From a virus, in the IMG/VR virus record IMGVR_UViG_3300044618_001297, positions 1-39,164 of that record: a stretch of 39,164 nt of DNA. One strand, given 5' to 3'. Below the pieces are notes generated by a model. That model had not been told where the DNA came from and searched no databases. It worked only from the letters and a program-made list of their open reading frames with translations. The translations under genes and the position numbers were made by a program. This document shows positions 26,001 through 32,585 of this stretch, one piece after another. Positions within the stretch are counted from its first letter, which is position 1. Each line of letters starts with the position of its first letter.

Positions 26001-29000
26001 GATATTACTGGATTTGATTTTTCATGGCATCCAGACAGTACTAGTCCTCCTTACATGTATGTATTTGCTACTCAGTGGGCACTCAGCGGAGGACCTATAT
26101 ACACAGTTCCAGGTGCTACTGAGTTAAAATTTGCAGAAGAACAATCAGCAAAAGCATTACCTGATAGAACTAACTGGGAATATTTCCCTAATGAAATTGA
26201 TGTAGAAGCATTTGACTTCTCATGGCACCCTTACTTAGAAGATCAGCCATACATTTATCAGTTTGGTACTCAGTGGCAAAAGACAGGTGGACCGCAGTAT
26301 GTTGCGCCTGGTGCAACTAAAGAGTCACCTATCAAATATATTGACACACGTATTATCAAAGCAAAACGTTTGCCCAACAGAGATAATTGGAAGGCATTAG
26401 AAAATTATACAGTAGTAGATTTCGATTACTCATGGCACCCTGATGAAACAGAAGAGCCATATATCTATCAATTTGGTAATCAATATCACTCACCCGAAGT
26501 GATGCCTACGATTGAATACAAAGTAAAGAATGCAACTCAAATCAAATACGTGAATAAGCCACTTGCTACTCTTGCGCCCGATATGGACAATTGGGAAGTG
26601 CCTAGTGATATTGATGTAACTAAGTTTGACTTCTCATGGAAGCCAAGTCCCAAAGACCCTGCGTATATCTATCAGTTTGGTACTCAATGGGCTAAGACAC
26701 GTGGCCCGCGTTATGTAGTTCCCGGTGCAAAAGATGTTAAGTATGTTGACATTATCAAAGCACGTGCGTTGCCAAAGAATACTAACTGGGAAGTTCCTGC
26801 TAACATTGATGTTAATAACTTTGACTTCTCATGGCATCCCGATGATACTGACCCTGCTTATATCTATCAGTTTGGTACACAGTGGGCATTTACTGGTGGA
26901 CCTCGTTACACTGTACCCGGTGCAACTGAAGTCAAATATGTTGAAGGTTTAACAGCCAAGTCACTTACTAATATGACTAACTGGGAAATACCAAATGATA
27001 TCTCAGCAACAGAGTTTGATTTTTCATGGCATCCATATGCGGAAGATGATCCTTTCATCTACCAGTTTGGTACACAACATCAAAAGACAGGTGGGCCGCG
27101 ATATATAGTACCTGGTGCAACTAAACTCAAGTATGTTGATACACGTGTGTTGAAAGCACGTAAACTTCCTACTAAAAAGAACTGGGATATTCCTACAACA
27201 ATAGATGTGAGTAAGTTCGACTTCTCATGGCATCCTGATGATACAGCAGGCCCTGTTATCTATCAGTTTGGTACTATCGTAGACCCAATTGACGGACCAA
27301 AATACATTACACCAAACAACAACGGAGAAGTTGTAAACTTAGAACGTGTTGAGATCGAAGAAGTTAAGAAAGAAGAGTATGCTCAATATCTAATTGAGAC
27401 TACACTTGAAGATTTGGTTGATAAACATAAAGACGAAGTATTCTGGGCATTGAACCCTGACTTGAATTATTCAGAGTTTGATTTTAACTGGCGCCCTAGC
27501 ATTGAACAAGCACATTATGTTCATGCATTTGGTACACGTGACAACATGAATACACAAACGTATTTTGTCAACGGGCCACAATGGTTCAAAGGCAATCGTG
27601 AAATTAACTATGTCGAAGATCAAAAAGTTGAGATCAAAGTTAACATTGATATGTTCTATGTTGATAGAGGTAACAAAGAATCCGCTAATAGATTTGAAAC
27701 GCTTAAAGCAAAATTTGGTAATAGAATTCAAAAGACACGTTACCTAAACTCTTGGGTCGATACAATCACTCGTTGCACTAATCGTGCTACAACTAATTTG
27801 GTATGGGTACTAAACTCAGAACTAGACTATACAGGTTTTGACTTTGACTATTACCCTAACCCCTGGCAGATGAAAATGGTAAACGTGTTTGGTACTCAGT
27901 GGTCACACTGGGGTACAACATTTATGATTAACCGTGAAACGTTTGCACAAGACACAAAGTATGTTAAAATCATCGAACACTTGAATAATCTAAACTTTGT
28001 TAAAGATAATCGTACTAAGGCAACAAAAGCATTACACGATGTATATGTTATCGATCATGGTAATCCTGAAGTAACTTCAGTTGTCGAACAGATTACTCAA
28101 AAGGTTGATGAAAAATCTATAACAGTTGTCAAGTACAATAAAAGTTATTTGAACACACTACGTGAGATTATCAATAAACAGCCAGAAAAGAAAGAACATT
28201 ATCTGTGGCTATGCAGTAGTGTTTGTGACTACAGAGAGTTTGACTTTAGTTATATCTGTGATCCTTTCGCTAAAGATCAACTACATGTATTCCCTAGTGG
28301 TAAACAAAAGTTTGGAGACACGTTCTTTATTGATGTAAACAAGACTAGAGAGTTAATTGCAGACATGAAAGTTCTTGAGGACTATCATAAAGTAAACTAT
28401 AACTCTACACTACGTGCGCAACGTTTGCCAGAGCCAACTATTGTTACTAGTAAAGATACAATGGTTGACGCAGTTACTAGCATTGGTAATTGGCCATATG
28501 CTACATTGATTTCAGAAGACAATAACAATATTGAAAAGATTGAAATTGAACCAATGAACTTGTGGGCGCCCGATACTAAAACTATTATCATTACTAGTAC
28601 CGGCGCAAGTAGAATTGTTGTACCACGTGAAGTTAATGACTATGTAAAGAAAGAGTTGTATGATTATCCTTACATTAAGAAATCTACAAAACTTTCTAAG
28701 TCTAACCCAATGGACATTGTATTCTTAAGCAATGGTGAAACTGGCGCAGAAGAAAACTACGAACATCTATTACGAGTTACTAAAGGACTTAAAAACAGAG
28801 TAGTTAGAGTTGATGGCGTAAATGGTCGTGTAGCAGCCTATCATGCTGCCGCAGAAGCAAGCAACACTCCTTGGATGTTCACGGTGTTTGCTAAGTTAAA
28901 GGTCAGTCCTAAATTCGATTGGAACTGGCAACCAGATCGTATGCAGATTTCAAAGCACTATATCTTTCAAGCAAAGAATCCAGTGAATGGTTTGATTTAT

Positions 29001-29372
29001 GGTCACCAAGCAATGATTGCCTACAATAAGAAATTAACTCTTGCCAATGAAGGTAAAGGCTTAGACTTTACCCTTGACGATGAACACGAAGTAGTAGAAC
29101 TATTATCGGGTACAGCGATGTACAACACGGATCCTTTCTCAACATGGCGCACAGCCTTCCGTGAAGTACTGAAACTAAAAGCCGAAGATAGTGATATTGC
29201 TCGGGAGCGCCTTGATGCATGGATGAACAAAGCCGATGGGGACTTTGCACAATTCAGCATCAAGGGCGCTGTTGATGCTGACGAGTTCTATGAAGAAGTC
29301 AATGGTGATTTTAATCAGTTGAAACTTTCATACGAGTGGGCGTGGTTGCGCAAAAGATTCGAAGAATTGTAA
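23043..29372 (+). CDS. Giant repeat protein (2109 aa) with a C-terminal GT-A-like domain
   Basis: Residues 122 to about 1430 hold 20 repeats of 65-70 aa with the core F-D-[FY]-S-W-[HR]-P-x(5-6)-P-x-I-Y-x-F-G-T-Q-W, then G-G-P-x-Y and G-A-T-x-x-K-Y. Degenerate copies lie at the N-terminus (about 40-60) and at 1480-1810. From residue 388 the repeats group in fours (A 65, B 66, C 70, D 68 aa). Residues 1891-2109 form a different domain with IVFLSNGETGAEENYEHLL, AAYHAAAEASNTPW, KNPVNGLIYG and NTDPFSTWRTAFREVLKL. I recall this domain in phage proteins; its layout resembles a GT-A sugar transferase, without a clear DxD. There is no signal peptide or membrane helix. Roles in virion structure, adhesion or sugar transfer are all possible. 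Confidence 0.85.
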   Translation: MLRDVFYYGKKPNVHPRERHAESLIDARAKASTSHFWIINEFCDYKNFDWDFDFEFLSDEDVWAEDHNNVWPSQHQKDSGTWLCPKEHSDLIIYRADVNPVRRKNEKTDNWVELDLIDQSKFDFSWHPDPSEPAYIYKWGNKFAPVQLKTVLEYHVEGATQVKYMDSIVELLPELDRWVEVQPIDKDKFDMSWRPDPMDTPFIYIWGNKYIEGTLKSTLEYHAPGATDKKYMPNPIEVLPEWDKWEILHPVHKDSFDFSWRPDPREPNMNYVFGHSQYDSTKMPTIIYKMDGATDEKHMPSVAKLLPQVSRFEHLEDCNGIDYSWVPDPTAPPYIYAWGNQWNKPEDKISIQYVVEGATEYQYMTERATRKPCKDNWEIPTDIDTAGFDFSWEPSPADPPFIYEFGTQWQKTGGPRYVVEGATEVKYMDLQHVRKLPSTDNWDIPSYIDKDSFDFSWHPDATSPKYNYNFPTQWALSGGPTYKMEGATEIKYVEDQKAKALPNKTNWEYYPDLIDEDSFDFSWHPYVEDQPYIYIFGTQHQKTGGPKYITPGCHKNSPIKYIDTRIIKAKRLPNLKNWYVVTDAKLSSFDYSWHPDDTEEPYIYAFGNNQYPAEIMPTVEYRVQGATQVKYVNSIVATLAPDRAKWNIPSDIDDTGFDYSWRPNPKDPAYIYEFGTQWQKTDGPRYVVEGAIEVKYMDLQKVKKLPCSDNWSIPSYIDKDSFDFSWHPDATAPAYEYVFATQWAFSGGPVYHMKNSTEIKYVEDQKAKALPDKTNWEYYPDLIDEDSFDFSWHPYVEDQPYVYIFGTQHQKTGGPKYITPGCHKNSPVKYIDTRILKAKRLMSLDNYTVVGNLKVFAFDYSWHPDDTEEPYIYQFGNQYYDAETMPTVQYKVPNATQVKYVSGLKATLAPDRTNWVIPKNVDATDFDFTWKPNPHAPPYIYEFGTQWQKTDGPRYVVEGATEVKYLDGSKAKRLPSEENWTIPSNIDITGFDFSWHPDSTSPPYMYVFATQWALSGGPIYTVPGATELKFAEEQSAKALPDRTNWEYFPNEIDVEAFDFSWHPYLEDQPYIYQFGTQWQKTGGPQYVAPGATKESPIKYIDTRIIKAKRLPNRDNWKALENYTVVDFDYSWHPDETEEPYIYQFGNQYHSPEVMPTIEYKVKNATQIKYVNKPLATLAPDMDNWEVPSDIDVTKFDFSWKPSPKDPAYIYQFGTQWAKTRGPRYVVPGAKDVKYVDIIKARALPKNTNWEVPANIDVNNFDFSWHPDDTDPAYIYQFGTQWAFTGGPRYTVPGATEVKYVEGLTAKSLTNMTNWEIPNDISATEFDFSWHPYAEDDPFIYQFGTQHQKTGGPRYIVPGATKLKYVDTRVLKARKLPTKKNWDIPTTIDVSKFDFSWHPDDTAGPVIYQFGTIVDPIDGPKYITPNNNGEVVNLERVEIEEVKKEEYAQYLIETTLEDLVDKHKDEVFWALNPDLNYSEFDFNWRPSIEQAHYVHAFGTRDNMNTQTYFVNGPQWFKGNREINYVEDQKVEIKVNIDMFYVDRGNKESANRFETLKAKFGNRIQKTRYLNSWVDTITRCTNRATTNLVWVLNSELDYTGFDFDYYPNPWQMKMVNVFGTQWSHWGTTFMINRETFAQDTKYVKIIEHLNNLNFVKDNRTKATKALHDVYVIDHGNPEVTSVVEQITQKVDEKSITVVKYNKSYLNTLREIINKQPEKKEHYLWLCSSVCDYREFDFSYICDPFAKDQLHVFPSGKQKFGDTFFIDVNKTRELIADMKVLEDYHKVNYNSTLRAQRLPEPTIVTSKDTMVDAVTSIGNWPYATLISEDNNNIEKIEIEPMNLWAPDTKTIIITSTGASRIVVPREVNDYVKKELYDYPYIKKSTKLSKSNPMDIVFLSNGETGAEENYEHLLRVTKGLKNRVVRVDGVNGRVAAYHAAAEASNTPWMFTVFAKLKVSPKFDWNWQPDRMQISKHYIFQAKNPVNGLIYGHQAMIAYNKKLTLANEGKGLDFTLDDEHEVVELLSGTAMYNTDPFSTWRTAFREVLKLKAEDSDIARERLDAWMNKADGDFAQFSIKGAVDADEFYEEVNGDFNQLKLSYEWAWLRKRFEEL
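23406..27330 (+). repeat. Tandem protein-coding repeats, single-unit level
   Basis: Twenty in-frame units of 195-210 bp start (at the core Phe codon) at 23406, 23607, 23808, 24003, 24204, 24399, 24597, 24807 and so on to 27216. The units are alike at protein level but mostly diverged in codons, so the array is old and kept by selection. Some words are still shared between units, such as GACTTCTCATGGCATCC. Confidence 0.9.
24204..27230 (+). repeat. Four-unit super-repeat with exact 807-bp period
   Basis: The A unit's core Phe codon lies at 24204, 25011, 25818 and 26625, three steps of exactly 807 bp (269 codons). The D unit lies at 24807, 25614 and 26421, offset 603 each time, and at 27216 (offset 591) in the fourth block. 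Block 4 is 12 bp shorter because its C unit lacks the KNSP/KES insertion (PGATKLKYVD instead of CHKNSPIKYID). This shows duplication of whole four-unit blocks after the units had diverged. Confidence 0.9.
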
Positions 29373-29381
29373 CCATAACAC

Positions 29382-29410
29382 TTGCTTTATGGAACAAAGG
29401 CAAGTATAAT
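29382..29410 (+). promoter_or_regulatory. Sigma70-type promoter
   Basis: TTGCTT (29382-29387), a 17-bp spacer, then a perfect TATAAT (29405-29410). The ATG of the DNA methyltransferase gene begins only 5 nt after the -10 box, so the message would start on the ATG and be leaderless. It gives this gene its own promoter after the giant gene. Confidence 0.7.
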
Positions 29411-29415
29411 AGTAT

Positions 29416-30687
29416 ATGGCTAATCAGAACATCATACAGTATTTCCAAACTCATTGCGATGCTAAGGGTATCCCATGCATTAGTAATGAGAAGTGGAAGG
29501 TGTTCATTACTCAATACACTATCAGTGAAATCAAAGAAGCACTAGCAGAGTATATCACTAGCAACAACATTCCTTTTCCTATTAAAGATATTCCCACAAC
29601 TGATATGGAAGAAAACTTCCTACGTTTGTGTAGAACATCAATGATGGGCGAGTACAAAGACTTTGATACTGTACAAGAAAAGTTTGTTTACAAATATACA
29701 TATGACGCAAATCCATTAGGAGTCATTGATAAAGGTCACGTTTACAACAAGTGCGCTGATTACTTTCAACAAGAAAATCGCATGAAGTGCGGCAGTACAC
29801 AGGTCGATAGTCCCTGGGATATTTGGAATACTAAGTCAAAGTTATCAAAGATGAATTGGCATTTTTGGCGTAGTGGCACATTAGGCAACAGTGATATTGG
29901 CCCCGCTACGTTTCGTAGTGCATTTCGTTTAGGAACATATACTGCCACACAGTTTAAGCCTAGTGTAGCAAAAGCATTGTATGAAAAGCATCAGGCTATG
30001 AACGTACTTGATACAAGTTGTGGATGGGGAGATAGACTTGCTGGTTTCTATGCTACACCCAACACACGAATTTATGTAGGGTGTGATCCTAATCCTGATA
30101 CGTTTGCCGTATATAAACAGCAATGTATTGAGTATGAACGTTTATTAGGTGGTAAAGCCGTTATCGTAGAGGATGTCAACTATTTTAGTTGTACAGGCGT
30201 TAAACATGTAGAGATATGGAATCTACCTAGTGAAGACGTTGATTGGAAGTTGTATGAGAATACGTTTGACTTTTACTTTACATCACCTCCTTACTTTGAA
30301 ACTGAAAAGTATGCAGAGACAACTAGCAAGGTAGATCAACAATCTTGGAAGCGTTATCCTGATTACCAATCGTGGAAGAATGATTTCTTCTTTAAGGTAA
30401 ATCGAATGGTATGGGATACATTACGAGAAAATGCATATATGATGATTAATATTATCCCACCTTTGCGAGTTCGTGCTAAAACAAATCTATGTGATGAAAT
30501 GGTTGATGACATACTAACTTACCCCAACGCTAACTATTTGGGTAAGATTGGTATGCGATTACAAGCAAGACCGCATCGAATCAAGACTGGTGGCAAGAAT
30601 GGAATCTTTATAGAACCTATATGGGTTTTTAGAAAAAACAACTCAACTTACCCAAAATCTATTAGTTTTACTGATTTCTTTAAATAA
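29416..30687 (+). CDS. DNA methyltransferase, N4/N6 amino type
   Basis: A 423-aa protein. Motif I is NVLDTSCGWGDRLAGF at 196-211, the SAM-binding acid lies in YVGCDPNP (about 220-227), and the catalytic tetrapeptide is SPPY in FTSPPYFETEKY (290-293). SPPY is commonest in N4-cytosine methyltransferases, but N6-adenine activity is possible. The first 190 residues are a helical domain without a motif I know, perhaps target recognition or DNA binding. The start at ATG 29416 lies 5 nt after a TATAAT box with no Shine-Dalgarno, so leaderless translation is likely. A phage would use it to protect its DNA or to alter host methylation. No restriction enzyme gene is adjacent. Confidence 0.82.
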   Translation: MANQNIIQYFQTHCDAKGIPCISNEKWKVFITQYTISEIKEALAEYITSNNIPFPIKDIPTTDMEENFLRLCRTSMMGEYKDFDTVQEKFVYKYTYDANPLGVIDKGHVYNKCADYFQQENRMKCGSTQVDSPWDIWNTKSKLSKMNWHFWRSGTLGNSDIGPATFRSAFRLGTYTATQFKPSVAKALYEKHQAMNVLDTSCGWGDRLAGFYATPNTRIYVGCDPNPDTFAVYKQQCIEYERLLGGKAVIVEDVNYFSCTGVKHVEIWNLPSEDVDWKLYENTFDFYFTSPPYFETEKYAETTSKVDQQSWKRYPDYQSWKNDFFFKVNRMVWDTLRENAYMMINIIPPLRVRAKTNLCDEMVDDILTYPNANYLGKIGMRLQARPHRIKTGGKNGIFIEPIWVFRKNNSTYPKSISFTDFFK

Positions 30688-30691
30688 GGAC

Positions 30692-30720
30692 TTGACTTTT
30701 AATCCAAGACTAAATATAGT
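30692..30720 (+). promoter_or_regulatory. Sigma70-type promoter overlapping a TAAATA motif
   Basis: TTGACT (30692-30697), a 17-bp spacer, then TATAGT (30715-30720). TAAATA at 30711-30716 overlaps the -10 box and lies 5 nt before ATG 30722. Two promoter types may thus be superimposed. A start 7 nt after TATAGT would fall on the second ATG, at 30728. Confidence 0.65.
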
Positions 30721-30721
30721 T

Positions 30722-30847
30722 ATGAACATGACAGAAACACAAAAACAAAAAATCGTATACGGTCTACTATTTGCACCAATAGCAGCCTTCGTGCTACATA
30801 GATTAGCACTAGAAGCATGGTGCATTATATATGGACTCATTTATTAA
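30722..30847 (+). CDS. Small membrane protein, about 41 aa
   Basis: This ORF is too short for usual gene finders. It starts MNMTETQKQK and then has one hydrophobic stretch, IVYGLLFAPIAAFVLHRLAL, followed by EAWCIIYGLIY, long enough for a single membrane helix. ATG 30722 and ATG 30728 are both possible; the second coincides with the expected transcription start. There is no Shine-Dalgarno, so it would be read from a leaderless message. Its stop overlaps the AAGGAG of the next gene, suggesting coupling. A small phage inner-membrane protein is plausible; the function is unknown. Confidence 0.6.
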   Translation: MNMTETQKQKIVYGLLFAPIAAFVLHRLALEAWCIIYGLIY

Positions 30848-30857
30848 GGAGATATCC

Positions 30858-31214
30858 ATGAAGAAGATTATTGGTAGTTTAATTATCGCTGTGTTAGCAA
30901 CAATGGCTACTCCGGCAATTGCAGGTGGTCGCCATGATTATCGTTGGGGTGTTGATAGCAATCGCCACAGCCCATATCATCACGTAAATCGTCACCATCA
31001 TCACAGACACGGTACTGTGATTATTCATCGTGATAACTGGGTAGGACCTTTGATCGGTGGTGTAATTCTAGGTGCAGTTATTGCCGATGCTAAGGATAGA
31101 GATAGAGAAGAAAGAGTTGTTATCGAACGAACCCAGCCAGTTCAAGTTTGTACTGATTGGAAAGAAGTAATGACTGATGATGGAAGAATCTACAAAGAGC
31201 GTATTTGTCGGTAA
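30858..31214 (+). CDS. Secreted or periplasmic His-rich protein
   Basis: A 118-aa protein. I choose ATG 30858, preceded by AAGGAG, over an upstream in-frame ATG at 30831. The start MKKIIGSLIIAVLATMATPA then IAGG is a clear Sec signal peptide with cleavage expected after Ala22. A His-rich stretch (SPYHHVNRHHHHRHG, about 38-52) could bind metal. GPLIGGVILGAVIADA is a glycine-rich hydrophobic segment like those of glycine-zipper envelope proteins. Two cysteines in the last 25 residues (VCTDWKE...RICR) may form a disulfide. It probably acts in the host envelope. A bacterial origin is likely, as this layout is common in proteobacterial surface proteins. Confidence 0.8.
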   Translation: MKKIIGSLIIAVLATMATPAIAGGRHDYRWGVDSNRHSPYHHVNRHHHHRHGTVIIHRDNWVGPLIGGVILGAVIADAKDRDREERVVIERTQPVQVCTDWKEVMTDDGRIYKERICR

Positions 31215-31217
31215 TTA

Positions 31218-32216
31218 ATGAAATATCAAGTTTTTGAATTTTGGTACACGTTAGATAAAGTTCAACCACAGTTAAATGCACTTTATTCTGATAGTTTTGA
31301 TAAAGTTATATTGTATGGTCCACATGAATGGACATATTGGGAATGCAATTATTGGAATGAACTAATTAAAGCCTGTCAAGAAAATAATCATAAACTTACT
31401 ATCATTACTAGTACTAAAAAATATTTCACTGACGAAGAACCTAAGTTAGATATTGACCATGAAATTATTAATTGGCCAACTCACTATTTTTCTAGAACAT
31501 ATATACATTTAGAATCATTAAAAAACGCTATACCTAATGTTGATAATTATCAACATCATTTTGTTAGCATGAACTATAGACCTAGAAAAAGTCGCTGTTT
31601 ATTAATGGATCTAATTGCAAAACATAAATTATTACATTTTAATGCTATTTCATGGCACAACCCTAATATTGAATATGAATGGAAATATTGGAAGCCTAGA
31701 TTGATGCAGTTATCAGATATTTCTTTTACGCAGTCACGTAACTATAACGTATTGCCAAAAGAATATTATAACTCTTTTGCACAACTGATAAGCGAGACTA
31801 GAACAGATACATTATCTGTCTCTGAAAAAACTGCTACTGCTATTTTTATGGAGAAACCATTTTTAGTAGCATCATGTAGTCACTTTCACAAATATCTTGA
31901 CGAGTTAGGATTTTTGCGCTATGATGAGATTTTCGATTACACATTTGATACAGTAGAAAATACTGAAACTAGATTTGATTTATTAGTTGAAAATTTTAAG
32001 AACTTGTCTAAAGTACCGTTAAAAGATTTACCTAAACTAAGAGAAACAATACAAGACAAACTTAGATATAACAAACAAAGGGCACAAGATATAGTATTTG
32101 ACTATGATTTGTATCCCGAGGTAATAAAAGAACTAATTGATGTTTACAAAACAGAAGGTGTTATTTTGAATAAAATTTTAGTTAATATGTATGAAAATAC
32201 ATTTGAAACTAAATAA
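31218..32216 (+). CDS. Glycosyltransferase-like protein, paralogue family member 6
   Basis: A 332-aa member of the six-copy family, placed apart from the others. Motif 1 near 114-147 reads HFVSMNYRPRKSRCLLMDLI and AISWHN. Motif 2 near 186-245 reads FAQLISETR, LSVSEKTATAI, MEKPFLVAS and IFDYTFD. It is most like the 5189 protein. It begins 3 nt after the previous stop, with only a weak ribosome binding site. It is AT-rich and ends just before the tmRNA gene; its stop overlaps a TAAATA motif. Confidence 0.72.
   Translation: MKYQVFEFWYTLDKVQPQLNALYSDSFDKVILYGPHEWTYWECNYWNELIKACQENNHKLTIITSTKKYFTDEEPKLDIDHEIINWPTHYFSRTYIHLESLKNAIPNVDNYQHHFVSMNYRPRKSRCLLMDLIAKHKLLHFNAISWHNPNIEYEWKYWKPRLMQLSDISFTQSRNYNVLPKEYYNSFAQLISETRTDTLSVSEKTATAIFMEKPFLVASCSHFHKYLDELGFLRYDEIFDYTFDTVENTETRFDLLVENFKNLSKVPLKDLPKLRETIQDKLRYNKQRAQDIVFDYDLYPEVIKELIDVYKTEGVILNKILVNMYENTFETK
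32210..32215 (+). promoter_or_regulatory. TAAATA motif just before the tmRNA gene
   Basis: TAAATA overlaps the stop of the upstream gene. With T4-like spacing it would start RNA near 32221, which is where the acceptor piece of the tmRNA begins. It is a possible late promoter for the tmRNA; no sigma70-type promoter is evident here. Confidence 0.35.
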
Positions 32217-32285
32217 GAGTTATGACAGTATGAAGTAGACTGAAAAGGATTCAAGACGCGGGGGCAGTGCCCGCCATCTCCACCA

Positions 32286-32342
32286 TAGACACATTGTTTA
32301 GTTATGGGATTTGCGTATGCGAGTCGGCAGTGTGTCTATGAT
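32286..32342 (+). other. tmRNA intervening segment (removed in maturation)
   Basis: TAGACACA (32286-32293), directly after the CCA, pairs with TGTGTCTA (32331-32338), directly before the coding piece. With the acceptor stem this forms one long helix with a single mismatch, so the two pieces are held together while processing enzymes cut out the loop. Confidence 0.8.
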
Positions 32343-32451
32343 GGGGATGACACAGGATCGATTGGGTCAAGAGTAAAGAAATGGACTGTTCGGCAATGTA
32401 GAAGCCGTTAGGATTGGGGAAACCCGGTCGAAGAAGCACAAAAAAGTAACT

Positions 32452-32496
32452 GCAAATGACAATTACTACACTGAGGAACTACGCCTAGCGGCGTGA
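32452..32496 (+). other. tmRNA tag reading frame
   Basis: GCA at 32452 is the resume codon. The frame reads ANDNYYTEELRLAA then TGA (32494-32496). The ANDN start and the LAA end are usual for tmRNA tags recognised by ClpXP and related proteases. With the alanine carried by the tmRNA itself the full tag is one residue longer. Confidence 0.93.
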
Positions 32497-32533
32497 GTCT
32501 CACGAGGCTGACTACCTTGTAACCAAACAGTTA

Positions 32534-32559
32534 GGAAAAGGCTCTTCGGAGCCTTTTCT
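32534..32559 (+). terminator. Rho-independent terminator of the tmRNA gene
   Basis: AAAAGGCTC (32536-32544), loop TTCG, GAGCCTTTT (32549-32557), then a T-rich tail. The stem is identical to that of the terminator at 35206. Confidence 0.9.
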
Positions 32560-32572
32560 TTTGGTTTCATAA

Positions 32573-32580
32573 ACTAAATA
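32573..32580 (+). promoter_or_regulatory. ACTAAATA late-promoter-like motif
   Basis: The motif lies in the short gap after the tmRNA terminator, where a new promoter is needed, and ends 5 nt before ATG 32586. No Shine-Dalgarno is present, so a leaderless message is implied. Confidence 0.45.
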
Positions 32581-32585
32581 CAATA

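Larger units (their letters stand above)
32221..32533 (+). ncRNA. ssrA: Permuted two-piece tmRNA
   Basis: The gene is circularly permuted. The acceptor piece comes first and ends in CCA at 32285: the T stem GCGGG (32258-32262) pairs with CCCGC (32270-32274), and CATCTCC (32275-32281) is the 3' side of the acceptor stem. The coding piece starts at 32343 with GGGGATG, which pairs with CATCTCC over 7 bp, including the G3-U70 wobble that alanyl-tRNA synthetase reads. The D-arm-like AGGATCGATTGGG follows. The tag frame at 32452 gives ANDNYYTEELRLAA and a stop. tmRNA with SmpB frees stalled ribosomes. Such permuted genes are known in Alphaproteobacteria, some cyanobacteria and some Betaproteobacteria. 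The T loop, GGCAGTG, departs from the usual TTCRANY. Outer ends are approximate. Confidence 0.93.

Noticed and set aside
23406-27330. CRISPR-like array
   Set aside because: Units are about 200 bp, in frame, and code for conserved protein; there are no short identical repeats with unique spacers.
32221-32560. Ordinary tRNA gene
   Set aside because: The CCA end and T arm look like a tRNA, but the partner acceptor strand comes after it and is followed by a tag frame; a permuted tmRNA explains all parts.
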